A DNA stretch of 64,000 bases from Spirosoma sp. KCTC 42546 (GTDB lineage Bacteria; Bacteroidota; Bacteroidia; Cytophagales; Spirosomataceae): the NCBI RefSeq assembly GCF_006965485.1, contig NZ_CP041360.1, positions 5,560,501-5,624,500 on the forward strand, written 5' to 3'. The position numbers and the translations under genes were made by a program. Of the stretch, positions 35,884 through 44,185 are shown piece by piece. Each line of letters opens with the position of its first letter. Within the stretch, counting starts at the first letter, position 1. Under the pieces are notes generated by a model that made no database searches, had not been told where the DNA came from, and saw nothing but the letters and a program-made list of their open reading frames with translations.

Positions 35884-38706
35884 ATGGAAAATGCCCACCC
35901 CTCTGCCCTACCCGAGCCATTGGCTTCACTAACATTACGTCAGGAAAACGAACAGCTTCGACGCGAAAAGCAACAACTGGAGGCCACGATTGCCCAACAG
36001 CAAACTGAAATGGCGCTAATTGAACAACGCTGGAAGTTTGCGCTGGAAGGCGTTGGCGACGCGATATGGGAGCTAAACCTGCAAACTGGAGCCATCTTCC
36101 GCTCGCCCAGATACCGCGAAATTCTGGGCTATAGCGTTGACGAAGTTCCCGATACAGTTCAAGGCTGGAGCGAGTTGCTACATCCGATGGACCGGGATTT
36201 GGCCCTCATTCCAGACCTGGATCAGTCCCCGCCTGACCAGTGGGCAAGCCATAGTATCGCGTATCGGCTTCTGGGTAAAGATGGATCGTACCGGTATTTT
36301 CTGGATCGGGGGCGGTTGTTTAGCTGTTCGGCAGACGGAAGACCCCTGCTGATGATTGGAACCACCACGGACATTACCGCCCAGAAACGCCGAGAGGAGG
36401 CAGTACGCTTACAGGCAAGCCGGTTAGCCAATCTAATCGCCGATTTACAGGAAGGCATTTTGCTCGAAGATGAGCACCGGACAATTGGGCTTGTCAATCA
36501 GCATTTCTGCGACCTGTTCTCGTTACCAGTAACGCCCGATCAGCTAAAAGGCATGGACTGCTCTGGAATGGCCGAACAAAGTAAGGATTTCTTCAAAAAT
36601 CCAGACTGGTTTGTAAACCGGGTAAATCAGCTCCTGGCAGATCAACAGCCGGTTATTGGCGAAGAACTGGAACTGGCGGATGGGCGCATTTTTGAGCGAG
36701 ACTATATCCCCGTTTTTACAGACGGTGTGTACGCCGGTCACCTCTGGAAATATTCAGACATTACGAAGCGGAAACGCGCCGAAGGTATTGCCGTTCACCT
36801 GAACGAAAAATACCAGCGGATTATTGAGAATATGAATCTGGGGTTGATTGAGGTTGACCTGGACGAACGCATCGTGTATACGAACCAGAGTTTCTGTACC
36901 ATGAGCGGTTATGACCCCAATGAACTGATCGGGCAGATAGCAACGGATATTTTGCTCAAAGGCCAGAATATTCAGGTCATGAAGGAAAAAAATGATAGCC
37001 GATTGAAGGGTGTCATGGATGCCTATGAAGTAGCTGTTAAAAACAAACAGGGCGAAGCCATGTGGTGGCTGGTTAGTGGAGCACCCCTGTATTCGGATAC
37101 AGGAGAAGTAATTGGCTCGACCGGCATTCACCTGGACATCACCAAGCAAAAGCAACTCGAATCCGAACTTCGGATTGCCAAGCAGGAGGCAGAACATTCA
37201 TCCCACGCAAAAGAGCTTTTTCTGGCCAACATGAGTCACGAGATTCGTACGCCAATGAACGCAATCCTGAGCCTGGGGCAACAACTGGCCAAAACAACCC
37301 TAACCGATCATCAGCAGTTTTTTTTGAGCATGATCAATACCGCGGCCAGCAATCTGCTGGTCATTATTAATGACATCTTAGACTTTTCTAAAATAGAAGC
37401 AGGCCAGCTTGCCCTGGAGCATATCGATTTTGATCTGGCCGATTTACTACAGCGTGCGGCACTGGTTATGACCCAGAATGCAACCGAAAAAGGCCTCCAA
37501 TTACTAACAACCATTGATCCTGACCTGGCACCTGTGCTTATCGGCGATCCCTACCGACTGAATCAGATCTTGCTTAATCTGATTGGGAATGCGATCAAGT
37601 TTACGGATCACGGACGTGTACATGTACAGTGTGACTGCCTCACCATTGGGAACCAACAGGCCATTCACCTTATCGTAGCCGATACAGGTATTGGCATGGA
37701 GCCTGATTTTCAGCAGAATTTGTTCACAAAATTCACCCAGGAAGACGAGAGTATTGGGCGCCGGTACGGCGGAACAGGCCTGGGAATGAGTATTACCAAG
37801 CAGTTAGTTGAATTGATGGGTGGAGAGATTCGGGTGGAGAGCGTAAAACACAAAGGAACTACCGTAAGCGTATATGTATCCCTTCCAATTGGTGATCCGG
37901 AAAACCTTTTGGTGGATGAACAGGGGGTTCAGAATGACGACGCTCTACAGTCGAAACGCGTTTTGTTAGTCGAGGATAATGAGATGAATCGACTAATTGT
38001 CAGAACTATTCTTGACCCCTACGGAATTGATCTGGTTGAGGTTACAAACGGATTGACTGCTGTAGAGACCCTTAGAACCGACTCGTTTGATCTCGTACTC
38101 ATGGATGTGCAAATGCCCGTTATGGATGGCCTGGAAGCAACCCGTATTATTCGACGAGAAATAAGCACCACTATTCCAATTATAGCACTAACGGCTAGTG
38201 CTATACGCAACGAAAAAGAGGCCTGCTATTCCGCTGGGATGAATGACTTTTTAGCAAAGCCGTTCGAGGAGAAAAGTCTGATTGAAAAACTAACGAAATG
38301 GCTGGTGGGAATAGACACGGTAACCGGATTAACTGCTACCAGCCCGGACAAGCCACTCTATAATTTAACGAAGCTGGAAGCCATCAGCCGGGGCGACGAA
38401 GAGTTTACACTAAAAATGATTCAACTGTTTTGTACAGAGGTGCCCATTGCTGCCACTGAGATCCGAGAAGCGTATGAATCAAAAGAGTATGCAAAAGCGA
38501 AATATGTGGCCCACCGAATAAAACCCTCCGTTGATATTATGGGACTACAGGCTCAGCTCGATGAGCTTCAACGCATTGAGGAATTGGCAGGCAATAAAAC
38601 TAGTTCGCCGGAACTTGGTGAACTGATTATCAACTTTGAGCAGGAAATTAAGACGGCGGTTGACCACATGAAGGCTATGTATCTAACCGGAAATGAACTC
38701 AGCTAG
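35884..38706 (+). CDS. Hybrid histidine kinase (three PAS, HisKA, HATPase, REC, HPt)
   Basis: A 940-residue cytoplasmic kinase. An N-terminal coiled coil (about 15-45) leads to three PAS domains (about 45-165, 175-290, 305-420), then the H-box ANMSHEIRTPMNAI, ATPase motifs LLNLIGNAIKFT, DTGIGMEPD and GTGLGMSIT, a receiver with LVLMDVQMPVMDG and an HPt domain with AHRIKPSVDIMG. The second PAS is clearly paralogous to the first PAS of the kinase at 29254 (shared pattern: GxLLEDE, NQxFCDLF, GMDC, RDYIPxF, HLW). It follows the NtrC-type gene by 137 bases on the same strand and may share its transcript. Confidence 0.92.
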   Translation: MENAHPSALPEPLASLTLRQENEQLRREKQQLEATIAQQQTEMALIEQRWKFALEGVGDAIWELNLQTGAIFRSPRYREILGYSVDEVPDTVQGWSELLHPMDRDLALIPDLDQSPPDQWASHSIAYRLLGKDGSYRYFLDRGRLFSCSADGRPLLMIGTTTDITAQKRREEAVRLQASRLANLIADLQEGILLEDEHRTIGLVNQHFCDLFSLPVTPDQLKGMDCSGMAEQSKDFFKNPDWFVNRVNQLLADQQPVIGEELELADGRIFERDYIPVFTDGVYAGHLWKYSDITKRKRAEGIAVHLNEKYQRIIENMNLGLIEVDLDERIVYTNQSFCTMSGYDPNELIGQIATDILLKGQNIQVMKEKNDSRLKGVMDAYEVAVKNKQGEAMWWLVSGAPLYSDTGEVIGSTGIHLDITKQKQLESELRIAKQEAEHSSHAKELFLANMSHEIRTPMNAILSLGQQLAKTTLTDHQQFFLSMINTAASNLLVIINDILDFSKIEAGQLALEHIDFDLADLLQRAALVMTQNATEKGLQLLTTIDPDLAPVLIGDPYRLNQILLNLIGNAIKFTDHGRVHVQCDCLTIGNQQAIHLIVADTGIGMEPDFQQNLFTKFTQEDESIGRRYGGTGLGMSITKQLVELMGGEIRVESVKHKGTTVSVYVSLPIGDPENLLVDEQGVQNDDALQSKRVLLVEDNEMNRLIVRTILDPYGIDLVEVTNGLTAVETLRTDSFDLVLMDVQMPVMDGLEATRIIRREISTTIPIIALTASAIRNEKEACYSAGMNDFLAKPFEEKSLIEKLTKWLVGIDTVTGLTATSPDKPLYNLTKLEAISRGDEEFTLKMIQLFCTEVPIAATEIREAYESKEYAKAKYVAHRIKPSVDIMGLQAQLDELQRIEELAGNKTSSPELGELIINFEQEIKTAVDHMKAMYLTGNELS

Positions 38707-38855
38707 CGCACAACTCGTAGTGTACAAACCCAAATAGCTCCTCGAACATAAAATCATTTAGCCCGTTTGGAAGTTTATAACAGAACCTATTAACACGACC
38801 GCCAGAATTGGGCTACTGATTCGTACCAGCGGCACTAAACCCTAGTTTTACAACT

Positions 38856-39047
38856 ATGGAGGGACTATCTGATCAACTACCACCTAACGAGGATCAACCC
38901 TCTGCTCAGCAAGGAAATGTTGATGCCGCCAACGATTTTCTGTCCACCTGCGACCGGTTGTCAACGGGTTACGATAGTGGATTTTACTGGGAGGACGTGC
39001 AACGGGCTTTACGCATTGCCTCAGGTTTAGAGAAATGGCCTGATTGA
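38856..39047 (+). CDS. Small hypothetical acidic protein
   Basis: A 63-residue soluble protein of unknown function, with a polar, Gln- and Pro-rich N terminus and a C-terminal part (FYWEDVQRALRIASGLEKWPD) that could form one amphipathic helix. No signal peptide, metal motif or known family. It starts 150 bases after the hybrid kinase on the same strand. The amino-acid composition is protein-like, but it has no other support. Confidence 0.5.
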   Translation: MEGLSDQLPPNEDQPSAQQGNVDAANDFLSTCDRLSTGYDSGFYWEDVQRALRIASGLEKWPD

Positions 39048-39107
39048 TATCTGCAAAATCTATCCCTGACAGGGCATTGCCACTGTGCTTGTTTATACTA
39101 ACTCAAC

Positions 39108-39656
39108 ATGCAAACTGCTTACGTACGATTACTTAGTGTACTCTTAGTAGTACTAACTGCTGTCGGCCAACTTATGGCTCAGCAGACAACCGATGTACGC
39201 CAGGTTCGCTGGGGCTTTTCACCAAAGCAAGTCAAGCAATCCGAATCCGTAAAACCTACCTCCATAAAGCGTGACAAAGTCGTTTATTCGCGCGTACCCT
39301 TGGCTAATCGGACAGTTGGCCTTGAGTATGAGTTCAACGGAGATTCGCTACTGTCCGCTACGTATTATTATTACACAACCCCTGCCATTACCGAGGCAGA
39401 TGTACAAGCCGCGTCGGCTGAATTAGAAGCTTTGTTAACAGAAAAATATGGTCCTGGAAAAGTAGCTCAGGTGGGTGAACTCAGAACCGTAAACTGGCTG
39501 ACACCAAGAACGCAAATTCGCCTGGCACTTGGCAATATAGACAGGGGCTGGTCTTTAGAAATCGGGTACCTATGTCGGGTTTGTGCGGGAGATCCCAAAA
39601 CAACTGTACAACAGAAAGTCCCCTGGAAAGCCCGAAAAGACATTAAGGATTTATAA
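39108..39656 (+). CDS. Hypothetical exported protein
   Basis: A 182-residue protein with a signal peptide (hydrophobic from residue 7, ending GQLMAQQ). The mature part is beta-strand rich and includes GLEYEFNGDSLLSATYYY, AELEALLTEKYGPG and a pair of cysteines in YLCRVCAGDP. The pattern suggests a small periplasmic or surface protein of a Cytophagales-specific family. No function can be assigned. It is probably monocistronic; the upstream gap of 60 bases has no clear -7 box. Confidence 0.7.
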   Translation: MQTAYVRLLSVLLVVLTAVGQLMAQQTTDVRQVRWGFSPKQVKQSESVKPTSIKRDKVVYSRVPLANRTVGLEYEFNGDSLLSATYYYYTTPAITEADVQAASAELEALLTEKYGPGKVAQVGELRTVNWLTPRTQIRLALGNIDRGWSLEIGYLCRVCAGDPKTTVQQKVPWKARKDIKDL

Positions 39657-39707
39657 CCGATCCTCCAGGCGATAACGCATAAAAACCGCTTACTAAAAAA
39701 AGGCTAA

Positions 39708-39851
39708 TCAACTAGTTTCGGTATCTCCAGACATCCATTCAACCAGAGGTTTAACATGAGCGGGTAGGTTACTATCCATGCCAATTAATTTATCCACTAT
39801 CTCCAAAGCCAGGTTAGTTGGAATTGCTGAATAAAGATTACTAATTTCCAT
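39708..39851 (-). CDS. Possible 47-residue hypothetical protein
   Basis: An ATG at 39851 opens a 47-residue frame on the reverse strand: MEISNLYSAIPTNLALEIVD, then a Lys-Leu-rich segment and VEWMSGDTETS. The composition is protein-like and the ATG is preceded by AGGGT. No family is recognised, and the remaining part of 39657-40164 holds nothing else I can support. It could be a chance frame. Confidence 0.4.
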   Translation of the reverse strand: MEISNLYSAIPTNLALEIVDKLIGMDSNLPAHVKPLVEWMSGDTETS

Positions 39852-40164
39852 ACCCTAAAAAAATCTTAGTAGCTCAGGTAAATTTACAACAGATAGGCAC
39901 ATAGTACATGTACCTTAACTCCTTCAATTCTGTAGAAAATAGTACCCACATGCTAAGCGAAGCATGATAGGCTAGCTGATTTTCAATAAATCGTGAGGCC
40001 ACCCACATTAACTCGAAAAGTGGCTATACACTGCACAGACGCCCATTAGGCTCCATACAAGCGTAGCAAGTTAACTCGTGTAGCCATCTACGTATTCCTT
40101 TGGCAAACAAATTGTCTATACAGATCGATACCACCCCGCTCGATACGGCCAAACCTATACTTCA

Positions 40165-40398
40165 ATGAAGCCTACCACCCTTAAAACGCATATGCGGCAG
40201 CCAGTACTTATTCTTAGCATCCTTGTCGGAAGTCTGATCGGTTTGTTTTTATACTGCGCAGCGCTAATTGACTGGGTACAGGATTACAAAACAGGGATTT
40301 ACGCCCAAAACCAGCTCGAAGCGATACTCGAAACATCGGGTGTTCTGCTGTACTCCTACGCTGGTTTTCGATTTCTTCAATGGAGAGTACGATTATAA
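40165..40398 (+). CDS. Small hypothetical membrane protein
   Basis: A 77-residue protein with one strong transmembrane helix (VLILSILVGSLIGLFLYCAA) and a weaker hydrophobic segment near residues 58-70. A second ATG at 40192 (MRQPVLIL) gives a cleaner membrane-protein start. No known family. It belongs to the string of small unknown proteins between 38.7 and 43.7 kb. Confidence 0.5.
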   Translation: MKPTTLKTHMRQPVLILSILVGSLIGLFLYCAALIDWVQDYKTGIYAQNQLEAILETSGVLLYSYAGFRFLQWRVRL

Positions 40399-40482
40399 GG
40401 CTACCCAATCAAGCGAATTAACCCGGCTCAAGGATCAAAGTAATGGGCTAATTACCAGGCATTCTGGTTCCCGATTCTATCT

Positions 40483-40522
40483 ATTCTATGTGATGAAATA
40501 CGATTCTATGTGATGAAACACG
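40483..40522 (+). repeat. 20-base tandem duplication over a start region
   Basis: Two adjacent 20-base units (40483-40502, 40503-40522) differ at one base (ATACG versus ACACG). Each carries TATGTGATGAAA, so the second copy supplies the start codon of the exported protein at 40513 and the first a dead-end alternative. Confidence 0.85.
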
Positions 40523-41007
40523 ATTTACGCACACTAACCCTTTTTCTAGTTACCTTACTATTGTGCACGTTTACTCGCGCTAAAGGACAGTCTCTTCCAG
40601 TTTCTGAAGCCCATACAATCTTCATAACTACGAATTTAGCTGACAATCAGGCTTACATCGCCATTGGGAAGGTGCTGACAGAGCAATCTATCTTATTTTC
40701 AGTCACTAGCGATGGCATATTAATTAGTTCGCAGGGGAATACGTTTACTGATAACCAGGACGCCATTTTTGTTGGTCAATTAACGGTTACAGGCGGATTG
40801 GTAAAGCTAACCGGTCAAATGCGTACACCTTCAAAAGCCAATAGTAATGACCCAAGTGATAGTAAAGTCGTACCTATTGGGTATCAGAAAAGCAAAACCT
40901 CGGTATCAAAAGCAGGATTTATTTACATGAATGAATTGGCAAAAAAGTTAAAACCCGTTCTTCATGGCGTAATTCGTTATAAAGCCCAGAAAGGTACTAT
41001 GTCTTGA
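40513..41007 (+). CDS. Hypothetical exported protein
   Basis: A 164-residue protein with a signal peptide (hydrophobic 9-19, probable cleavage near residue 25). The mature region is polar, with beta-like segments such as AHTIFITTNLADNQAYIAIG and a basic C terminus. No family is recognised. The ATG at 40513 is chosen over a GTG immediately before it. The start lies in a 20-base tandem duplication. Two giant hairpins follow the stop codon. Confidence 0.6.
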   Translation: MKHDLRTLTLFLVTLLLCTFTRAKGQSLPVSEAHTIFITTNLADNQAYIAIGKVLTEQSILFSVTSDGILISSQGNTFTDNQDAIFVGQLTVTGGLVKLTGQMRTPSKANSNDPSDSKVVPIGYQKSKTSVSKAGFIYMNELAKKLKPVLHGVIRYKAQKGTMS

Positions 41008-41054
41008 AAAATAAGTTAGTTGCTTACTAAAACAGGCGAATAATCTTGTAGTTA

Positions 41055-41139
41055 TCTGGCTATATTCATAGAATTAGGGGGTTGTATTTTATAAATTAGT
41101 TATAAAATACAACCCCCTAATTCTATGAATATAGCCAGA
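41055..41139. repeat. Perfect 40-base-arm palindrome
   Basis: Arms 41055-41094 and 41100-41139 are perfectly complementary over 40 bases, with a 5-base loop (ATTAG). The stem includes a G5/C5 block. It follows the exported protein gene by about 50 bases and abuts a second palindrome. No T-run follows the stem, so it is not a standard terminator. Confidence 0.93.
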
Positions 41140-41204
41140 AGTTCATCAATAAAAAAGTCACCGTCGGTATGGTTACCGACGGTGACTTTTTTATTGATGA
41201 ACTT
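41139..41204. repeat. Perfect 31-base-arm palindrome
   Basis: Arms 41139-41169 and 41174-41204 pair over 31 bases with loop TGGT. The inner part is G+C-rich (GTCACCGTCGGTA) and flanked by A6/T6, so the core alone would work as a bidirectional terminator for the two convergent genes. The outer arms extend it well past that need. Confidence 0.93.
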
Positions 41205-41229
41205 AATAATTCTTCGAAAGCATCATACG

Positions 41230-41391
41230 TTATACGCTTCTGCCCTGAATCAGACGCAAAATTATTGCAATAACTGCAATAACTAGCAGGATGTGAATTA
41301 TGCCACCCATGCCGAAGCTATTAAAGCCTAAAAAACCTAGTAGCCAAATGATGATAAGTACCACCGCAATGGTGTATAATAGATTGCCCAT
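41230..41391 (-). CDS. Lmo0937-type small membrane protein
   Basis: A 53-residue protein: MGNLLYTIAVVLIIIWLLGF, then GFNSFGMGGIIHILLVIAVI and a basic tail ending LIQGRSV. Two transmembrane helices are separated by a Gly-rich turn. This matches the widely distributed lmo0937 family of stress-associated short membrane proteins, whose function is not known. It ends 25 bases from the hairpin pair and is convergent with the exported protein gene. Confidence 0.85.
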   Translation of the reverse strand: MGNLLYTIAVVLIIIWLLGFLGFNSFGMGGIIHILLVIAVIAIILRLIQGRSV

Positions 41392-41795
41392 GTGTTTATT
41401 ACTTTTAATGATAAATTAACTTCAACTTATAGCATAAACTATCCTTATTTGAATATGTTATAAAAATTAGTAATTCTATTGTCTGAACTCAATTAAAAAA
41501 CAAATATTTTGTACAGAACAGTGCATTTAAGTAGCTGCCAGCACGAATACATAGCATCATTAATAAACAAATATAAATTCATTAACATTTTCTCATATTA
41601 CTTTTTACAATTATCTGTTTTAGCAGGTAATTAAACTAAATAAGCTACATCTACTCTACTTCTGTCTTTATAGGCTATAATCATGGCACAAATCCTTTTT
41701 AATTAACTTTTTTTTCTGTTTTTAGCTAACAAACTAACCAGTTTGCTGTTACTACCAATAGTAACTTTTTTATTCATTAAAAAAAATCATTTACT
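41392..41795. other. A+T-rich divergent intergenic region
   Basis: Very A+T-rich with runs of T and A. It should hold promoters for the lmo0937-type gene and the lipoprotein gene. The only structures noted are two small hairpins in 41731-41771. Confidence 0.4.
41748..41771 (+). terminator. Terminator-like hairpin in a leader
   Basis: GTTACT (41748-41753) pairs with AGTAAC (41760-41765), followed by six T, only 24 bases before the lipoprotein start. Just before it, CAAACT and AGTTTG can form another hairpin. This may be a leader attenuator or the terminator of a short transcript; the stem is weak. Confidence 0.4.
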
Positions 41796-42407
41796 ATGAG
41801 AATGTTCTCCAAACTTCTGGTAGCAACTCTTATGAGCACAGCTATCTTTTCGTCTTGCAGCCGTCCTGTTGCTTATTTTCAACCTACCGCACGTGAACAA
41901 TTTAAATCGGCTCAAACCAATGTAGCGGCACCATCAGTTGAAGTAACTCAGCCAGTCTTAGCACAAGAATCAGTAACTACACAACCTGTTGTCTCAGCTC
42001 AGGAAGTGGCAGCTCCCCAACAAATTTCACAAGCGAAACAGGCTGTTAGTCAGTTAGAAACGTATGTTCGAAACGACAATACACTGGCATCAAACAAGAA
42101 ATTAGTTAAGCGAATGAATCGGGTGAATGAATTATTGTCATCATCTAAAGCTCAGACTGCTTTATCATCAAAGACTGCCTCTGCGCAAAAAACAACACTC
42201 ATGCAGCGCGTGATGTTGAAGCAATTAGATAAGAAGATAAAAAATCATTTGTCTCCTGAGAAAACAATGGCCAAATCTGTTCTGACAATTGGCTTAATTG
42301 TTGCGATCATTGGCCTAATACTTTTACTTCTTAACGTTGCTACGCCACTTGGTTTAATTGCTTTAATTGTAGGTTTAGCCCTTGTTCTCGTTGATCTTCT
42401 TCGATAA
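41796..42407 (+). CDS. Lipoprotein with C-terminal membrane helices
   Basis: A 203-residue protein of unknown function. A lipobox gives Cys21 (FSSCSRP). Residues 25-150 are Gln/Ala/Ser/Thr/Lys-rich and probably extended or helical, and the C-terminal 45 residues form two Gly- and Leu-rich transmembrane helices (TIGLIVAIIGLILLLL, LGLIALIVGLALVLV). Having both a lipid anchor and membrane helices is unusual but recurs in Bacteroidota small envelope proteins. A perfect palindrome follows the stop. Confidence 0.7.
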   Translation: MRMFSKLLVATLMSTAIFSSCSRPVAYFQPTAREQFKSAQTNVAAPSVEVTQPVLAQESVTTQPVVSAQEVAAPQQISQAKQAVSQLETYVRNDNTLASNKKLVKRMNRVNELLSSSKAQTALSSKTASAQKTTLMQRVMLKQLDKKIKNHLSPEKTMAKSVLTIGLIVAIIGLILLLLNVATPLGLIALIVGLALVLVDLLR

Positions 42408-42427
42408 TCAACGGAGTTAAATTACTG

Positions 42428-42479
42428 CTATAATTAAATAGGCGTAGAAAGCTAGCTTTCTACGCCTATTTAATTATAG
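42428..42479. repeat. Perfect loopless 52-base palindrome
   Basis: 42428-42479 equals its own reverse complement over all 52 bases, with centre AGCT and no loop. It sits 20 bases past the lipoprotein stop. As RNA it could form a hairpin with a minimal loop; there is no T-run, so it is not a typical terminator. Confidence 0.95.
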
Positions 42480-43499
42480 GCCAGCTATGGTAAAAAGCGT
42501 ATTTACTTTAAAGACAAATCCAGGAGTTAGCTAAATCTTGCAATAGACAATATCTATACAGTTTACCTTTCTTATTCAGCAATTAGTCAGGTTGATAGAC
42601 GAGTAAGTCAACGACAAAATAAGCTATAGCCTATACTATATAATACGCATAGTCTGTATACTATTATTTATACAGACTAATTATATATAAGAATAGAAAT
42701 TGCGTAGAGTACCGTCTGCTAGCTTCCACTTTCCTGATCAGTAGCGTTAATCCGGTACTGCCTAAACTAGCCTATTTTAGAAGGTATTTATATAGTTTCC
42801 CTGTTATTTATACTTCGTTTTAGCGTAATAAGTTGGTGAAATTGATTTTCTTATAACAGTAATTGACAAAACAAATACCTAAATAGTTGAGCTTCAGGGC
42901 TGGCCTTACAGAAGCAAAGTAAATAAGAATGAAAAACGAATTTCTTTGTACTGAACTACCAGAAATCACTTTATTGAAATAGTGCTCAACGTGACAAATA
43001 AAGCCGGATAAACTCTCAAGCTGTCCCTGATTTATAGTAAAATTTCTTATGAAACACTGATCTAGTAAACTAACGATAGAAAACAACGCAGCTCTATAGA
43101 ATTTCAACTAATTGACAAGACGAGTTTACCTGATTGTTCCTTCGCAACTAAACAAGGCAATTGACCCGCGGCTTTCTACACAACTAACGTCTCTGCGCTA
43201 TTTCATTCTTTATAGGAGAGCCATATAGTGTAATCTGGCCGCTAGCTAAAATCAGGCCACTTTAACTTTCATGGGCTGCTGTAGCAGTATCCTATAGGAG
43301 AGCTTCTGTCTGGCATTTCCTTCCCAACCTAGCCCAATAGCCTTAAAAACGCCTTAATTCATATGATTGAGCCGTCAATTGGTTAGCTAAACCGGTCAGA
43401 ATCAACTGGACGGTCATTTTTAAGAAAAAAAACAAAATTATTTTCCTTAAAGTGGCGTAGATTTTGTGATGGAGTATATACTATTCATCAGGAGAGACT
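42480..43499. other. Gene-poor A+T-rich stretch
   Basis: About 1 kb with no gene I can support. A reverse-strand frame at 42820-43107 (95 codons) has no family features. One hairpin stands out: TAGTCTGTATA (42650-42660) pairs with 42669-42679 around an 8-base loop. The string TATAGGAGAGC occurs twice (about 43212 and 43293), and a related CAGGAGAGA precedes the gene at 43500; these may be ribosome sites left from decayed small genes. Confidence 0.45.
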
Positions 43500-43706
43500 A
43501 TGGACATTCACGCCTACCAGCGCCTTAATTTTAGAGAAGAGAGTTCATTTACGTATCGCCGTCGGCTTCAGGCTTTTGCTATTGCCAATCGCTTCCCCAG
43601 AGCAAGTAATTATATCTATGTAGCCGATCAAATAGTACATCTTGGCTTAATCAGCGAGTTTAAACAGTTTAATCCGGCTTCGGAGATTAAACAATGGGAT
43701 GAGTAA
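43500..43706 (+). CDS. Small hypothetical protein
   Basis: A 68-residue basic, soluble protein: MDIHAYQRLNFREESSF, RRRLQAFAIANRFPRA, then a segment YVADQIVHLGLISEF. A strong AGGAGA ribosome site lies six bases before the ATG, the best in this region, which supports translation. No family is recognised and there is no signal peptide. Confidence 0.6.
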   Translation: MDIHAYQRLNFREESSFTYRRRLQAFAIANRFPRASNYIYVADQIVHLGLISEFKQFNPASEIKQWDE

Positions 43707-44185
43707 TCAAAACTCGTTCGTTTTCTGATACCTGGTAGATGAGTCATCAATCCAGATAGTAATTAAACAGCTTGAAAAAGGCTTTCGGAAATCTCACTCC
43801 TAAACGGGATTCATAAATCAGTTGCAATTTGTGGTTAACAACTCAAAGGCATTGCAATAGCCTAGTTCGTAGACTCCCTCCCAATACCGCTTCCAGGGAT
43901 TAGTTGGCTACTCCTCCAGTTTCTACTGATAAGACAGCCCACAAAAGGGTTAGCTTATTTCGGTGGGGTCATTTGGTCATACACTACTACAGACACAATC
44001 CGACCAGCAGGATATCTGCCAGGTGATAGGTACATTTGCCAACTTGATGAAAGCCTCCAACTTGCAAAAAGTGGTCATGGATAGTTTGGTTCATAGACAC
44101 CAAATTAACTACATCAATCATCAGCCCGGTTCATGCAGTTGCCCTGTCTGTTATTTATTGATCGCTCGAATTCTGTTTTTTACGT
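43707..44185. other. Gap without a supported gene
   Basis: A forward frame within 43963-44229 has protein-like composition (FANLMKASNLQKVVMDSLVH and a CSCPVC motif) but no good start and runs into the lipoprotein gene in another frame. A reverse-strand fragment near 43840-43920 (NPWKRYWEGVYELGYCNAFE) also looks coding-like but is broken by stops. These may be gene debris. Confidence 0.35.

Noticed and set aside
42820..43107. 95-codon reverse-strand frame in the gene-poor stretch
   Set aside because: No family motif, no ribosome site, Phe/Tyr/Asn/Ile-rich composition expected of A+T-rich noncoding DNA.
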